Of a stretch of DNA of 64,000 nt, positions 55,030-64,000 are shown piece by piece (the first letter of the stretch is position 1; the number at the start of each line of letters is the position of its first letter). This stretch comes from Guadua angustifolia. Taxonomy: Eukaryota; Streptophyta; Magnoliopsida; Poales; Poaceae. The position numbers and the translations under genes were made by a program. The DNA lies in assembly GCA_036346375.1 (NCBI GenBank), contig CM070500.1, positions 71,428,525-71,492,524 on the forward strand, read 5' to 3'. The notes beneath the pieces are model-generated. The model was not told where the DNA came from, searched no databases, and saw only the letters and a program-made list of their open reading frames with translations.

Positions 55030-57628
55030 TGAAAGAACAGGGGATGTCGCCTAGAGGGGGGGTGAATAGGCGAATAATAAATTTAAAACTAAATCACAGC
55101 GGAATAAAACAATCCAAGGTTTTCAGTCCGGAGTGTCCGGGGATTTTATCCGGATACTCCGGTATAAATGTCCGGACTATCCGGGTTTTAGGTTCGGACA
55201 CTCCGGATTGGAGACTTTGAATGGCCGAGGGGTATAGCCCGGACTCTCCGGACTTTTACTCCGGATACTCCGGTATAAATGTCCGGACTATCCGAGGTAA
55301 TTGTGCGGATACTCCGGATTGGAGGCCTTGGGATGAAATTTGAAATTCCTCCAACTTTTTAGCAATCTATTTGAACACAAAGATTCTAAACACTACCAGG
55401 AACCTAGGTCAAGTAGTGGTCTAGCGAATAACTCAATAAGCAAGTAGATCGAGCAGATTCAAGATTCAAAATCAAATACTAAAACAAGAGCAAGAAACAA
55501 ACTTGGAGACGATGATTTTTCACCCGAAGTTCGGATCCTTGAGGGGATCCTACGTCTCCGTTGAGGCGGCTCCGTCACACTTGAGTCGGGGTCTCTTTCA
55601 ACCTGCTTACTCCCGGTGTTGCACAAATGCACTCGCCGATTTCAACTCCTTTGATGCTTGAGCCGGAGTCTCTTTCAACCCTCTTCCTCCCGGTGTTGCA
55701 CAAATGCACTCGCCGGTCTTCACTTCTTTGATCCCTTCCCTTGCGGAGGCGAATCCGCCTTCACAAACTTCCTCTGACCAACCACACGAAGAACCGGTGG
55801 CTCGTGGGTGACCTCCTAGCCGCCTAGGAGTCCTCAACCTCTAAGAGTAACAAATGCTCACGAAGAACAAGCTTGGAGATGAAATCAAGTGCTCAACAAC
55901 TCAAATCACACTCAACCCGAGCACTACCTCTCTCACACCCAACCCTTCACTCAAAAGGATCACTAAGATCTAGGGTTAGAGGGCTTTGGGAGCTTAAGAT
56001 CACCAAGAATACACCCCAAAGCACCAAGGAACCAGCCCAACAACTCCCCTAACGGCTACCCAAGAGGGGCTTTAAATAGAGGTCCCCAAAAAACTAGCCG
56101 TTTGAATCATGCACATCCGGATACTCCGGACCATTTTACCCGGAGTGTCCGGACATTTAGTTCGGATACTCCGAATTAAGTCCGGATACTCCGGATTGGA
56201 CTCAAGCGGAAATTGAAAAAGTGCATAACTTTTGATTCCGGACTACGATTTAAGTGATTTTGGACTCTATTGAAAGCTAAGAACAAGGGCTACACAACCA
56301 ACAAGGTCTCACTACCCAAATCTCAAAGGATAAATCCAGATTTCACCAAGAATCCAAGAGAGACCTACAATTCTCACTTTCCGGCACCACCAACACAACT
56401 CTCTCTCTAAATTTCACAAGGATGAATCATTTGAGCACTTGACACATCTAAAAGTCATTCAATGGAGCATCCCTCTTAATAGTACGGCAATCCTTAGACT
56501 CAAATTAAATCAAAGATAATACAAGTCTAGAAATAATCACTTGCCGTCTTCTTTCTTAATGCCGGTGCATGAAGACCTTTACCATATAATTGATGACATC
56601 TTCGCCTTGTCCAACTTGACTCGATTCACCTCATGAGACTCTCGTCCTATCAACCTTGACTTGATCATCCTCTCTGACGATCTCCATGCCAAGTCGATCT
56701 TGACTTAGTCCTCAACTCTTGGTGACACCGCCGTCTTGTTGACCTCGGCTTAACGATCATCCTCCACGATACCTTGGTCATCATACACACATGGGACCTA
56801 ATTCTTTCCAAACCACTCATGAAAAACATTAGTCCCAAAAGCTCAATAGATATGAATAAATTGATATTTGTGAACAGTTGATTACTACAAGTGTTTCATA
56901 TAAAGAAGCACAATATAAATGGAAACACTTGACATAAGAAATGTTCTCTACTAGGTGCATCATGATGAATATGTAATTGATCTATATGCACTAGAGAGAT
57001 AATTGCCGAAATAATGAATCAATTAAATCATGGCAAGGATCACAGTCTTTACTTAAATGAAGCACATGATAAAATATACACGAATTGTACATGTGCAAAC
57101 AATATTTGGAATAAGAGTAAATATGTGATCCAACTCTAGATTAAACTTCACTAAGAGAGGTGCATGAGAAGATACACAACTAAGACATACATGCACCAAG
57201 TCAATCTATAGCAATGTGAAGTTTAACTCTAGTTAATACATGCATACTAAAAGCAAAGCACATAATGAACTCAAATGAATATATATGCACAAATAAATAT
57301 GACATGAACCAATGTGCATATATATAATCAACATGCTACTTGGAGTTCACTATGCATTTGCACAAAAGGAATGCAATAACAAATATGGAAGAGATACCAA
57401 AATTGCATACCTTATCTTTGCTTAACTATTCCACTTGATTTTCCTCAAAACAGATGAGACTAATACTCAACTTAGCAATAAACATGTTAGTCTCATAGCA
57501 ATATAATCATATTAGAGGTTTGTCATTTGTTAAGCACTAAGTTAAGCATTTACTCAATTACATAGATTGTCATTATATGCGTTTGTTATTAATCACCAAA
57601 ATAACATAAGTGCCTAGATGCACTTTTA
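55030..57628 (-). repeat. 5' LTR of the gag-only element
   Basis: 2599 bp. The outer end reads TAAAAGTGCATC instead of TGAAAG, one changed base in the terminal dinucleotide. TATA-like CTATTTAAAG lies at 56070-56079 (minus strand), with CCGGATACTCCGG motifs on both sides. Confidence 0.93.
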
Positions 57629-57633
57629 GGAGT

Positions 57634-57879
57634 GGCAGGGCCCGGGTGAAATGGGGCCCGGTCGGGTTGAGCCATCTAGCCCGAGTCTAGTCTGAGTGCT
57701 GCAGTGCGAGGGCAAAGATGTCATTTCCCCATGCTATTATCCGGTAAATGCACAAAAAACTCCAAAATAGCATGGAAACGAGTTGTCAGCGTTTGAAAGT
57801 GGCATTTTAGCGATTGCCACGTTAATAATGTCATTTGGGTGAAGCCATATGTCCAGAGTGGCACAATGACAATTTTCTC
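57634..57879 (-). repeat. right terminal inverted repeat of the MULE (outer part)
   Basis: It pairs in inverse with 37934-38170. The inner part of the same TIR lies at about 46040-46133, on the other side of the gag-only element. Confidence 0.88.
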
Positions 57880-57892
57880 GGTTTTCTCTCCC

Positions 57893-58498
57893 TAGGGTGG
57901 AACGAGTAGGGTAAGGGGGATATTGCTTTTTTTTATTCTAATCTATATTTTTTTATTTGAAATTAGATATAGACTAGTCAGAATATGGATCCGGATTATT
58001 TGGGATACGGATATAGGACAGATAGACTAAGAAAAGGATAAAGATATACAGATAATATACATATATATAGAGTAATATATATATTAAATTAAAACCATAC
58101 TAGTATATGACTATAGTAACAAGTTATATATTAATCAAACTCAATAGACATCGTAAAAAGAATATGCCATTTGAAGATCAATAAAACCAACTAATTGTTA
58201 ATATAAATGGGCTGACATGGAAAAAATACGATGAAAATCGGCTAGGCTTTGCTGATATTCGAATAGGAAAAATCCGAATATCCGATACGAATAGGAAAAT
58301 TCGGATAACCGAATAGGAAAAATCCGAATATCCAAATCATGTCCCATATTTACCAGATATTAGATGCTCTGGATTTGATCCCGAATCCAGATTTAAGTAT
58401 CCGGATCCGTTCCTGGATCTGACCGGATAGTTAAATCCGGTCCCGACCAGATCCGATTCTGGATCGAGCGGAAGATATCCAACCCGTTTTCACCCCTA
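57893..58498. mobile_element. hAT-like MITE abutting the MULE
   Basis: The ends are TAGGGTGGAACGAG and CCCGTTTTCACCCCTA in inverse. TTCTCTCCC is repeated directly on both sides (57884-57892, 58499-58507). Nine bases match; hAT duplications are normally 8. The interior is rich in ATCCGAAT/GGATATTCGG-type repeats, like the MITE at 43552-44164. The left duplication overlaps the MULE duplication, so two transposons used the same few bases. Confidence 0.8.
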
Positions 58499-58507
58499 TT
58501 CTCTCCC

Positions 58508-59115
58508 ACTCTATTTTTTTCCCTTGAGACCTAATTTCTTCAAATTGTTCAATGTGTTGCAAGATTTTTTTTTATTCCAGGTACATTCTATTTGTAACTG
58601 ATTCATGCAAAAGAATTGGCTAGATAATGTGTATATCGAAATAGATTCGGAAGGCATCGTCAGCGATGATATTACGAAATAAACTGTATAGTAATTCATT
58701 GTTGGGTATGTATTGTAAGATTTGGCCTTTTTATTTGACTAGGCAGACAGAGATTAAATTGATTAGATTACAAACAGAATGATTGTTGGGTTTTAAGTTG
58801 CGCGGCCATTTGTATATAAAATGGAGTTATATTTTGAATATACAAACAGATATGCTTGCTTTTGACACCAAAAAGTTGTGCTAGGTATTGGTGTCATATC
58901 TAAATGCAAATATTAATTTGCACGGTAATACATTAGTAAATCCTAAATTCTGTATCATAAAAGAAGTTTCGTTCACGATAAATCCACTTATATCTCTCTC
59001 TATATAGCCAACCTAAATATCCACAAAGATGCCGCTGGTTCATGTTAAAATAGTTTGGCTAAGTGTAGTGGAACTTACGAGCGGATAGAGTATAATTGTA
59101 GTATCAAAATAGTAA

Positions 59116-59118
<3 letters not shown>
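58508..59118. other. intergenic, former upstream region of the IDH gene
   Basis: AT-rich DNA between the IDH pseudogene and eL30, which are divergent. No gene is seen. Confidence 0.45.

Positions 59119-59151
<33 letters not shown>
59119..59151. repeat. (AT)n microsatellite
   Basis: About 16 uninterrupted AT units. Confidence 0.95.
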
Positions 59152-59154
<3 letters not shown>

Positions 59155-59189
59155 CTTTACAGCCGAAGGAATTGGGCGTCAGCTAGCCT

Positions 59190-60311
59190 AGCCACGTGTC
59201 AGGGTTTTTTTGCAAAAAGGCTCTCCGTAAATATTTTAAATACGTTTAGGTCCTTCAGTCAGTTATTTTGCGAAAAAAGACTCCGCAGTTCTGTGTATTC
59301 GCGAACGGGTCATCCGCTGGGTGATTTTGGAAAAACAAAAAATACATCCAGGTCCTTCTATCGGTAATTTTGCAGAAAGGACCCTCCATAGATTCTAAAA
59401 TTATGTTTAGATCCTCTAACCGGTTATTTTGTGGAAAAAGGCTTTGTAGTCTATATATTCGTGGACGGGTCCTCCGCTAGGTGATTCTGAAAAAACAAAA
59501 ATTACATCCAGGTCCTACTATCAGTGATTTTGCAGAATATTCGTGGACGGGTCCTCCAACAGTTTTTTTGCGAATAAAAAAAGGCCCCCGTGGTAACGCA
59601 AGTTCACCGTCGGCTCCTAGCCTATTTTTTTTTTACAAAACCACCTAAAAAAGGAAGTTAGTTAAGATTATCCTTTCTTTCTTTTTTCAAAAAGAACCAA
59701 CGAACCAAAATTCGCACCGAGCGGCATAGCGCGACGCGCAAGCTCAAGAGGATTCAGGCGCAATGAGGCTGTCCACGTCACCGGGTTTCCCCGAAAACTC
59801 CCCGCAAAATCGGAGATTACGAACGTGACCTTCCACGGTAAATTAGAAATCGCGAATGGGTCCTTTTACAGGTTATTTTGCAAAGCAGACCCTGTAGTTC
59901 GGTTCTTTCAACCCGAGAGATTTAAAAAAAATTTGAAATCACAAATAGGTCCTTCCACCGATTATTTTGTGAAAAGGACCCCGTAGTTTCGCAAATTTGA
60001 CGCGGTCGCCGGTTCTTACGGTCAGGAAGATTTTAAAAAAATTGGGATTACGAGTTAGATCTTTCCACCGGTTATTTTGCAAAAAAAGAAGCCGGTTCTT
60101 TCGACCCAGAAGATTTTTAAAAAATTAGATCATAAATAGGTCCTTCCACCGGTTATTTTGAAAAAAAAAGCCCCATAATTCCGCAAAATCAGTTTACAAA
60201 AAAACTCAAACCAAATTTTTTTCTCGCGTTTAGCGTTTATAGTATTGCGTTACTGATTCTCATAAGCGCAGCTAACATCAACAGCGCGGCATAGCGCGCT
60301 ATTATACCCAG
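59190..60311 (+). mobile_element. Helitron-like tract (3' end at 60311)
   Basis: A degenerate phrase recurs at 60-110-base intervals: GGTCCTTC..CGGTTATTTTGCAAAA..GACCCCGTAGTTCG. The end is a clear hairpin (AGCGCG, loop GCATAG, CGCGCT at 60283-60300) followed by ATTATACCCAG and then T. A Helitron 3' end has this layout with CTRR; here CCAG suggests one mutation. The tract at 14560-15123 has a related end. The 5' end is not defined. Confidence 0.5.
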
Positions 60312-60665
60312 TGATCTGTAAGGCTCCATGGTTCTACTCACATCAGTATAATATCATCACAATGCTGTGAATAATTTTTAGTTGGTTGTTATGTATTCTT
60401 AGTTCATACTTTTTTTTTATAACTTGTATTAGAAGAGAAAGTATTGAAGCACTGCTCTGCATTTTTTTGTTTGAATTATGCATATATTTTTTTGTAAAAT
60501 CAATCGTGCCCTATTTCTTTAGTCACCTAACCACTGTTATCTAAAAAGGGCATCCAAAGGAAAGGAAGCAAGAAGAGGTACCATCCAAAATAGCGAAAAA
60601 ATAGACCTTGATCTTTTTTTGTTTTGGGAGGAACGTAATCTCGACCTAGATTCCCAGCTTTGGTG
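60312..60665. other. intergenic, no gene seen
   Basis: T-rich DNA upstream of the eL30 promoter. Confidence 0.45.
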
Positions 60666-60719
60666 AAAGAAGCCCAATGGACTATCGCCTCGAACCTTAC
60701 TCGGTCCAAAGGGGCCGAG

Positions 60720-60893
60720 GAATCACAAGCCCAAGCCCATCAGAGCCCATACTGGGCAAACCCTTACCTCCCGAGTCTATATAAATCCCCAAACCCTAGT
60801 GCCGCCACTCTTTCACCTCGCAGTCATCTAAGGGCAGAAGCCGCCGCCGCCGCCGCCTCCGCCTCCGCCGTCACTTCTCCTCGGGGCGCAACC
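60720..60893 (+). promoter_or_regulatory. eL30 promoter and 5' UTR
   Basis: A TATA box (CTATATAAATCC, about 60778-60788) is followed by the telo-box AAACCCTAGT (60790-60799). Several AGCCCA/TGGGC (site II-like) elements lie upstream (60733-60765). Telo-box plus site II is the usual promoter pattern of plant ribosomal-protein genes. A CCGCCGCCGCC 5' UTR leads to the ATG context AACCATGGTG. Confidence 0.75.
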
Positions 60894-63673
60894 ATGGTGG
60901 CTGCAAAGAAGACTGTAACGACCCCTCTCCCGCCTCCCCACCCGATCTTTCCCGATGCTTAGATCTTTTTCTGCCGATCTGCAGCTGTATTCTTGCGTCG
61001 TGAAATCGCTACATCCTGCATCTCGCTTGGATTCCTTCTTTCCGGTTGCTTGCTTGTGATGGTTTCTGGATGGTGCTAATGCCTGGTGTGATGTTGGTGT
61101 TGCAGAAGAAGTCCACGGACAACATCAACAACAAGCTGCAGCTTGTTATGAAGAGTGGCAAGTACACCCTCGGCTACAAGACCGTCCTCAGGACCCTCAG
61201 GAACTCCAAGTGTAAGAGCCGAGCCTGCCTTGCCTAGTTACATGCAGTCTGTCCGTGTTGTTTGGACGCTAAATTTTGCGAAGTGTGTGCCCTATACTAG
61301 TGGAAGAACGAGTTGTTAGGGTAAAAGTTGATGAATATGGTGTCAGTTTAAGTTTCACCTGGTGTGAACTTTGCTGTCAAGTGAATGGATGATGAAGTGC
61401 GGTCATAGTTCTTACGCATCGTAGAAACTGATTACCGACGGATCTCATGGCCGCTGTGTATGAGTCGATGCTATAGTGAATAGCTTCACCGTCGCTTTTT
61501 TATTGGTGTGCGCTCACTTTTGTGGTTCAGTAGCTGATGGTGGTGTACATTGGTATAGTGATTTAACATTTCTGTAGATTTACCAGGGCGTTAAAATTGT
61601 TTGTCTCTGTTATCTAACATTTCAAGTGTCATAATGATTTAACATTTCTGTAGATTTACCAGGGCGTTAAAATTGTTTGTCTCTGTTATCTAACATTTCA
61701 AGTGTCATAATAAGATGATTAAGCTTGGTTGCACTGTGTTTTGTCTTGTGTATCACTTAGTTAAATCATGTTTTGATATTTGATTTGCAGTCCTATTTAT
61801 TCATATGCTTGATGGATATGATTATCAATTTGTTTATTCACATGCTTGATAGATGTGATATCAATTTGGTATCATGAGTGTTTATTTGTTAGAATCTGTT
61901 TCTATTTTTCCCCCTTTTTTGGATGAAACGATTTTATGAACTTATCATTTTCTAGATTATATTTTTGTATATATAATGGTATGAACTGGAGATATGATGA
62001 TCCTTCCCCAGATGATCGACAATGATTATGCTTTGTGCTATAATTATATTCTCTTTGGAGATAATTAAGTCAGGACCCTGATCCTCCAAAGTTTGTATAG
62101 AGAACTAATTTTCTTTATCTGAAATGGTTCGGGATCTAAGGAATATGTGTTGAACATACTGAATTAGATGTACTGCTTATAGTGTGCAGCTGTCTTTACT
62201 CTTGTCATAAGCTGTTAAGATTTTATTTGGATCCTTATTTTCTTAGTTTTATGATTTACTGCTTGGTATGGAGGACATGATGATACTTTCCCCAGATGAT
62301 CGACAATGAACATACTGAGCACTATAATTTCTCTTCAGAGAAAACCAAGCCAGGATTCTGATCCTCCAAGCCTTAGGACACTTTTGTTCTTTATTGTTTC
62401 GAGAAAGAAGTTAATGCATTCGTGATTTTGCTGAGTTTTATTTTATTTGTAGCATCCTTCAGCTTAGGTATGATATTATTGAGTCAGTGTTATTATGTGA
62501 ACTCTGCCAATTGTTTCTTGTAGCTTGGTTAGTTTTCTATGGATTTTTGTTTTCCCATTTGAGAACATGTATGTTGTTCTAATTTATTACGCGTTGAAAA
62601 CTGATTACCAGTGGATCTAATATTCATATGGCCACTGTGTATGAGTCAACGCCATAATAGTCCTCTCCATATTCTGTGCATAATACCTGTGTGATATCAC
62701 TGTTTATTAGCAGAATGGGGATATACTCGTCAACTTAGAATTTTGTTGCCAAGAGTCGTTTTTATCCATGATGAATGGTGTTTTATGGAAAATGTGGGAA
62801 TATTTTTTTTATAATTATGCCCAATATGTGGGCTGTTCGAGTTTAACTTTCCTCATGTCTTCCTGTGCCATTTGCATTGAACCTTTTTTTATAGTTATTA
62901 TATTTTGAAGCTTACAATGTCATAGTTAAATGTGTGCTGTGTTTCTTAAAGCCTGTCAGAACATCATTTTCACTGTGTCATCTGATGTCTAATATGTTTA
63001 TGTGGTATTCATTCACAGCGAAGCTAGTGATCATTTCTAACAACTGCCCTCCTCTTCGGAAGTCTGAAATTGAGTACTATGCTATGTTGGCGAAGGTCAC
63101 TGTTCACCACTTCCATGGAAGTAAGTTGGCATTCCTCACAGTTTAGAACAGTCCATTGATAAATTTAAGGGAATTGTGTTTACTTCTTCCTGAGGCCTTT
63201 GCAGAAGGTTTACTTATCTTAGCACAGCAGCCGTGTTAATATCATTGATTACCTTGCTACCCTTGTATCTTTGAAGTTTTAGTTGCAATTGCAACGAAAA
63301 CCTCGTTAATTTTTTGTTAACAAATAGAGATTGTTCTTAAGTTTGTTTTCATCATGTGATTGGCAACGTGACAATCACATTATGTAATTATCTTATCTTA
63401 TTGGTTCTACGACAGTTCCAAAATTAACTGCATTATGTTGGTTTCCAGACAACGTTGATTTGGGAACGGCTTGTGGTAAATACTTCCGTGTCTGCTGTCT
63501 CAGCATTATTGATCCTGGTAACTTCCTACTAAATTGTTCTGAAGAAAAAAAAAACTTTCATGTTCCTGAACATGTTTGGATATATACACCTCTCTGGGTT
63601 ATCATATTGTGTTGCCTCGTGTTTAATTTCAGGTGATTCGGATATCATCAAGACCACACCAGGTGAGCAATAA
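60894..63673 (+). CDS. RPL30: 60S ribosomal protein eL30
   Basis: eL30 is a small RNA-binding protein of the large ribosomal subunit, close to the subunit interface. Five exons keep frame with GT..AG borders: 60894-60914, 61106-61211, 63019-63120, 63449-63517 and 63633-63673 (339 nt, 112 aa plus stop). The product starts MVAAKK, continues KSTDNINNKLQLVMKSGKYT and LGYKTVLRTLRNSK. It then reads LVIISNNCPPLRKSEIEYYA, VTVHHFHGNNVDLGTACGKY and FRVCCLSIIDPGDSDIIKTT, and ends PGEQ. The length and every conserved block match the eukaryotic family. Intron 2 (61212-63018) is unusually long for such a gene and appears to carry snoRNAs. No damage is visible, so the gene should be active. Confidence 0.97.
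61412..61552 (+). ncRNA. candidate H/ACA snoRNA 1 in eL30 intron 2
   Basis: Hairpin 1 closes with GCATCG (61416-61421) and CGATGC (61466-61471), with an upper stem around CGG/CCG and internal loops large enough for a pseudouridylation pocket. A hinge (TATAGTGAATAG) follows but has no exact ANANNA box. Hairpin 2 closes with CACCGTC (61487-61493) and GATGGTG (61536-61542). ACA lies at 61547-61549. About 140 nt in all is a normal plant H/ACA size. A diverged paralog lies at 62588-62727. Confidence 0.5.
61561..61712 (+). repeat. 76-bp perfect-looking tandem duplication
   Basis: ATTTAACATTTCTGTAGATT opens both copies (61561-61636, 61637-61712). I see no difference between them through CAAGTGTCATAAT, so it is recent. 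Confidence 0.9.
61987..62088 (+). ncRNA. box C/D snoRNA 1 in eL30 intron 2
   Basis: Terminal stem TGGAG (61987-61991) pairs with CTCCA (62084-62088). Box C ATGATGA lies at 61994-62000 and box D CTGA at 62078-62081. The order stem, C, D, stem and the 102-nt length fit a C/D snoRNA, which guides 2'-O-methylation of rRNA. Release from a ribosomal-protein intron is common. The stretch CCCCAGATGATCGACAATGA is shared with the paralog at 62269-62368. I cannot name its target. Confidence 0.75.
62269..62368 (+). ncRNA. box C/D snoRNA 2 in eL30 intron 2 (paralog)
   Basis: Terminal stem TGGAGGA (62269-62275) pairs perfectly with TCCTCCA (62362-62368). Box C ATGATGA lies at 62277-62283 and box D CTGA at 62358-62361. 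The 100-nt RNA shares CCCCAGATGATCGACAATGA and the CAAGCCAGGATTCTGATCC-type 3' part with snoRNA 1, while the middle differs. This pattern suggests a local duplication kept under selection. Confidence 0.8.
62588..62727 (+). ncRNA. candidate H/ACA snoRNA 2 in eL30 intron 2 (paralog)
   Basis: Hairpin 1 closes with GCGTTGA (62591-62597) and TCAACGC (62646-62652); its upper stem is CAGTGG/CCACTG. Compared with copy 1 (GCATCG/CGATGC), both sides of the closing stem changed while pairing was kept. An H-box match ATAATA (62654-62659) follows. Hairpin 2 pairs ATTCTG (62671-62676) with CAGAAT (62711-62716), plus TAATA/TATTA. A 3' ATA (62721-62723) could serve as an ACA-box variant. Confidence 0.5.
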
Positions 63674-64000
63674 GGAGCCATCTCCGTGGTATGGTCGGAT
63701 GCGTCATCTGAGCTGTTCTAGACATTGTAATTCTCGCTTTACTTGATTTGGTACCGTGTACCGAGCAGGCATTTACCAGTTGACCAAGTTTCGTGGGAAC
63801 TTTGTTTTGTATTGGAATTTTTGTTCCTGGCTTAATCATATTTTAATCGTAACTACTTGGCGCTGTGATCATGACTCGCACGATCCATGTTGGTCTCCCT
63901 CTTCTCTCTTGATATGTTGTTCGTTTAACTCTTAAGCACATTATGCTTGGATAATTTATGTGACCATTGATTCCATTGGTCGATGGTGGTATGCTACTGG
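63674..64000 (+). other. eL30 3' UTR and downstream
   Basis: T-rich sequence follows the stop. No further gene start is visible before the window ends. Confidence 0.5.

Larger units (their letters stand above)
46134..57628 (-). mobile_element. gag-only SIRE-type copia element, full length with TSD
   Basis: Two long LTRs (46134-48731 and 55030-57628, about 2.6 kb each, very similar) enclose 6.3 kb. GGAGT flanks both sides (46129-46133, 57629-57633). On the minus strand the primer site TGGTATCAGAGC (55016-55027) follows the 5' LTR and GGGGGAGAT precedes the 3' LTR. Only gag is present (54971 down to 53234). Protease, integrase, RT and RNase H are absent, replaced by about 4.5 kb of non-coding DNA. 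It therefore depends on pol from a relative. It sits inside the right TIR of the MULE. Confidence 0.95.
37934..57879 (+). mobile_element. Mutator-like element (MULE) hosting three nested insertions
   Basis: The left end GAGAAAATTGTCATTGTGCC (37934) is matched in inverse by GGCACAATGACAATTTTCTC (ends 57879). Both are flanked by the perfect 9-bp duplication GGTTTTCTC (37925-37933, 57880-57888), the Mutator hallmark. The terminal inverted repeats run for some 340 bp. A MURA-type transposase gene lies inside on the plus strand. A solo LTR (40018-43401), a hAT-like MITE (43552-44164) and a full LTR element (46134-57628) inflate it. Without them the element is about 4.4 kb. It inserted about 95 bp upstream of the first IDH exon remnant. 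Confidence 0.95.

Noticed and set aside
61390..61435. Box C/D-like pair (GATGATGA ... CTGA)
   Set aside because: Spacing is only about 40 bases with no terminal stem, and it overlaps the better-supported H/ACA-like hairpin.
62775..62880. Further C-box-like CATGATGA in eL30 intron 2
   Set aside because: No D box or closing stem at a suitable distance.

Overview
This window is nuclear DNA of a grass (Poaceae). Three things show it: spliced plant genes with GC-rich first exons and AT-rich introns, LTR retrotransposons primed by initiator-Met tRNA (TGGTATCAGAGC), and dense nesting of DNA transposons and retrotransposons. An Oryza relative is possible, but I cannot fix the genus from sequence alone. 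No bacterial, phage or CRISPR features are present.

Layout. 1-14162 is a stack of nested retrotransposons: a chromodomain Ty3/gypsy element with a 3' LTR of about 3 kb (1-7071) sits in a SIRE-like Ty1/copia element (7072-12148), which itself sits in a gypsy-type non-autonomous element (12149-14162). 14560-15123 is a Helitron-like piece. 15803-22358 is TOM40 (+, 11 exons), with a complete 280-bp miniature LTR element in intron 5 and a frameshift in exon 1. 22560-23968 is a second Helitron-like tract and 25761-26142 a MITE.

26460-37838 (-) is a dead copy of the mitochondrial NAD-isocitrate dehydrogenase regulatory subunit gene. It carries stop codons, frameshifts, a deletion and damaged splice acceptors. 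A 5.5-kb Reina-like chromovirus (26821-32302, TSD TACGG) lies in its last intron. A 19.9-kb Mutator-like element (37934-57879, TSD GGTTTTCTC) separates its first exon from its former promoter.

That Mutator element is itself a host. It carries a solo SIRE-type LTR (40018-43401, TSD CCTGT) and a hAT-like MITE (43552-44164) inside its MURA-type transposase gene. A complete but gag-only SIRE-type element (46134-57628, TSD GGAGT) is inserted in its right terminal repeat. Without these insertions the Mutator element would be about 4.4 kb, a normal MuDR size. A further hAT-like MITE (57893-58498) abuts it, then a third Helitron-like tract (ends 60311).

60894-63673 is the intact gene for ribosomal protein eL30 (+, 5 exons, 112 aa). 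Its 1.8-kb intron 2 appears to host four small nucleolar RNAs: two paralogous box C/D RNAs and two paralogous H/ACA-like RNAs.

Only TOM40 (mitochondrial protein import) and eL30 (60S ribosome) look like working host genes. Most of the rest records successive transposon insertions, and many steps can be dated relative to each other from target-site duplications. I found no clearly new biological system. The best leads are the intronic snoRNA set, the pol-less yet cleanly inserted retroelement, and the palindrome arrays upstream of the TATA box in three SIRE-type LTRs.
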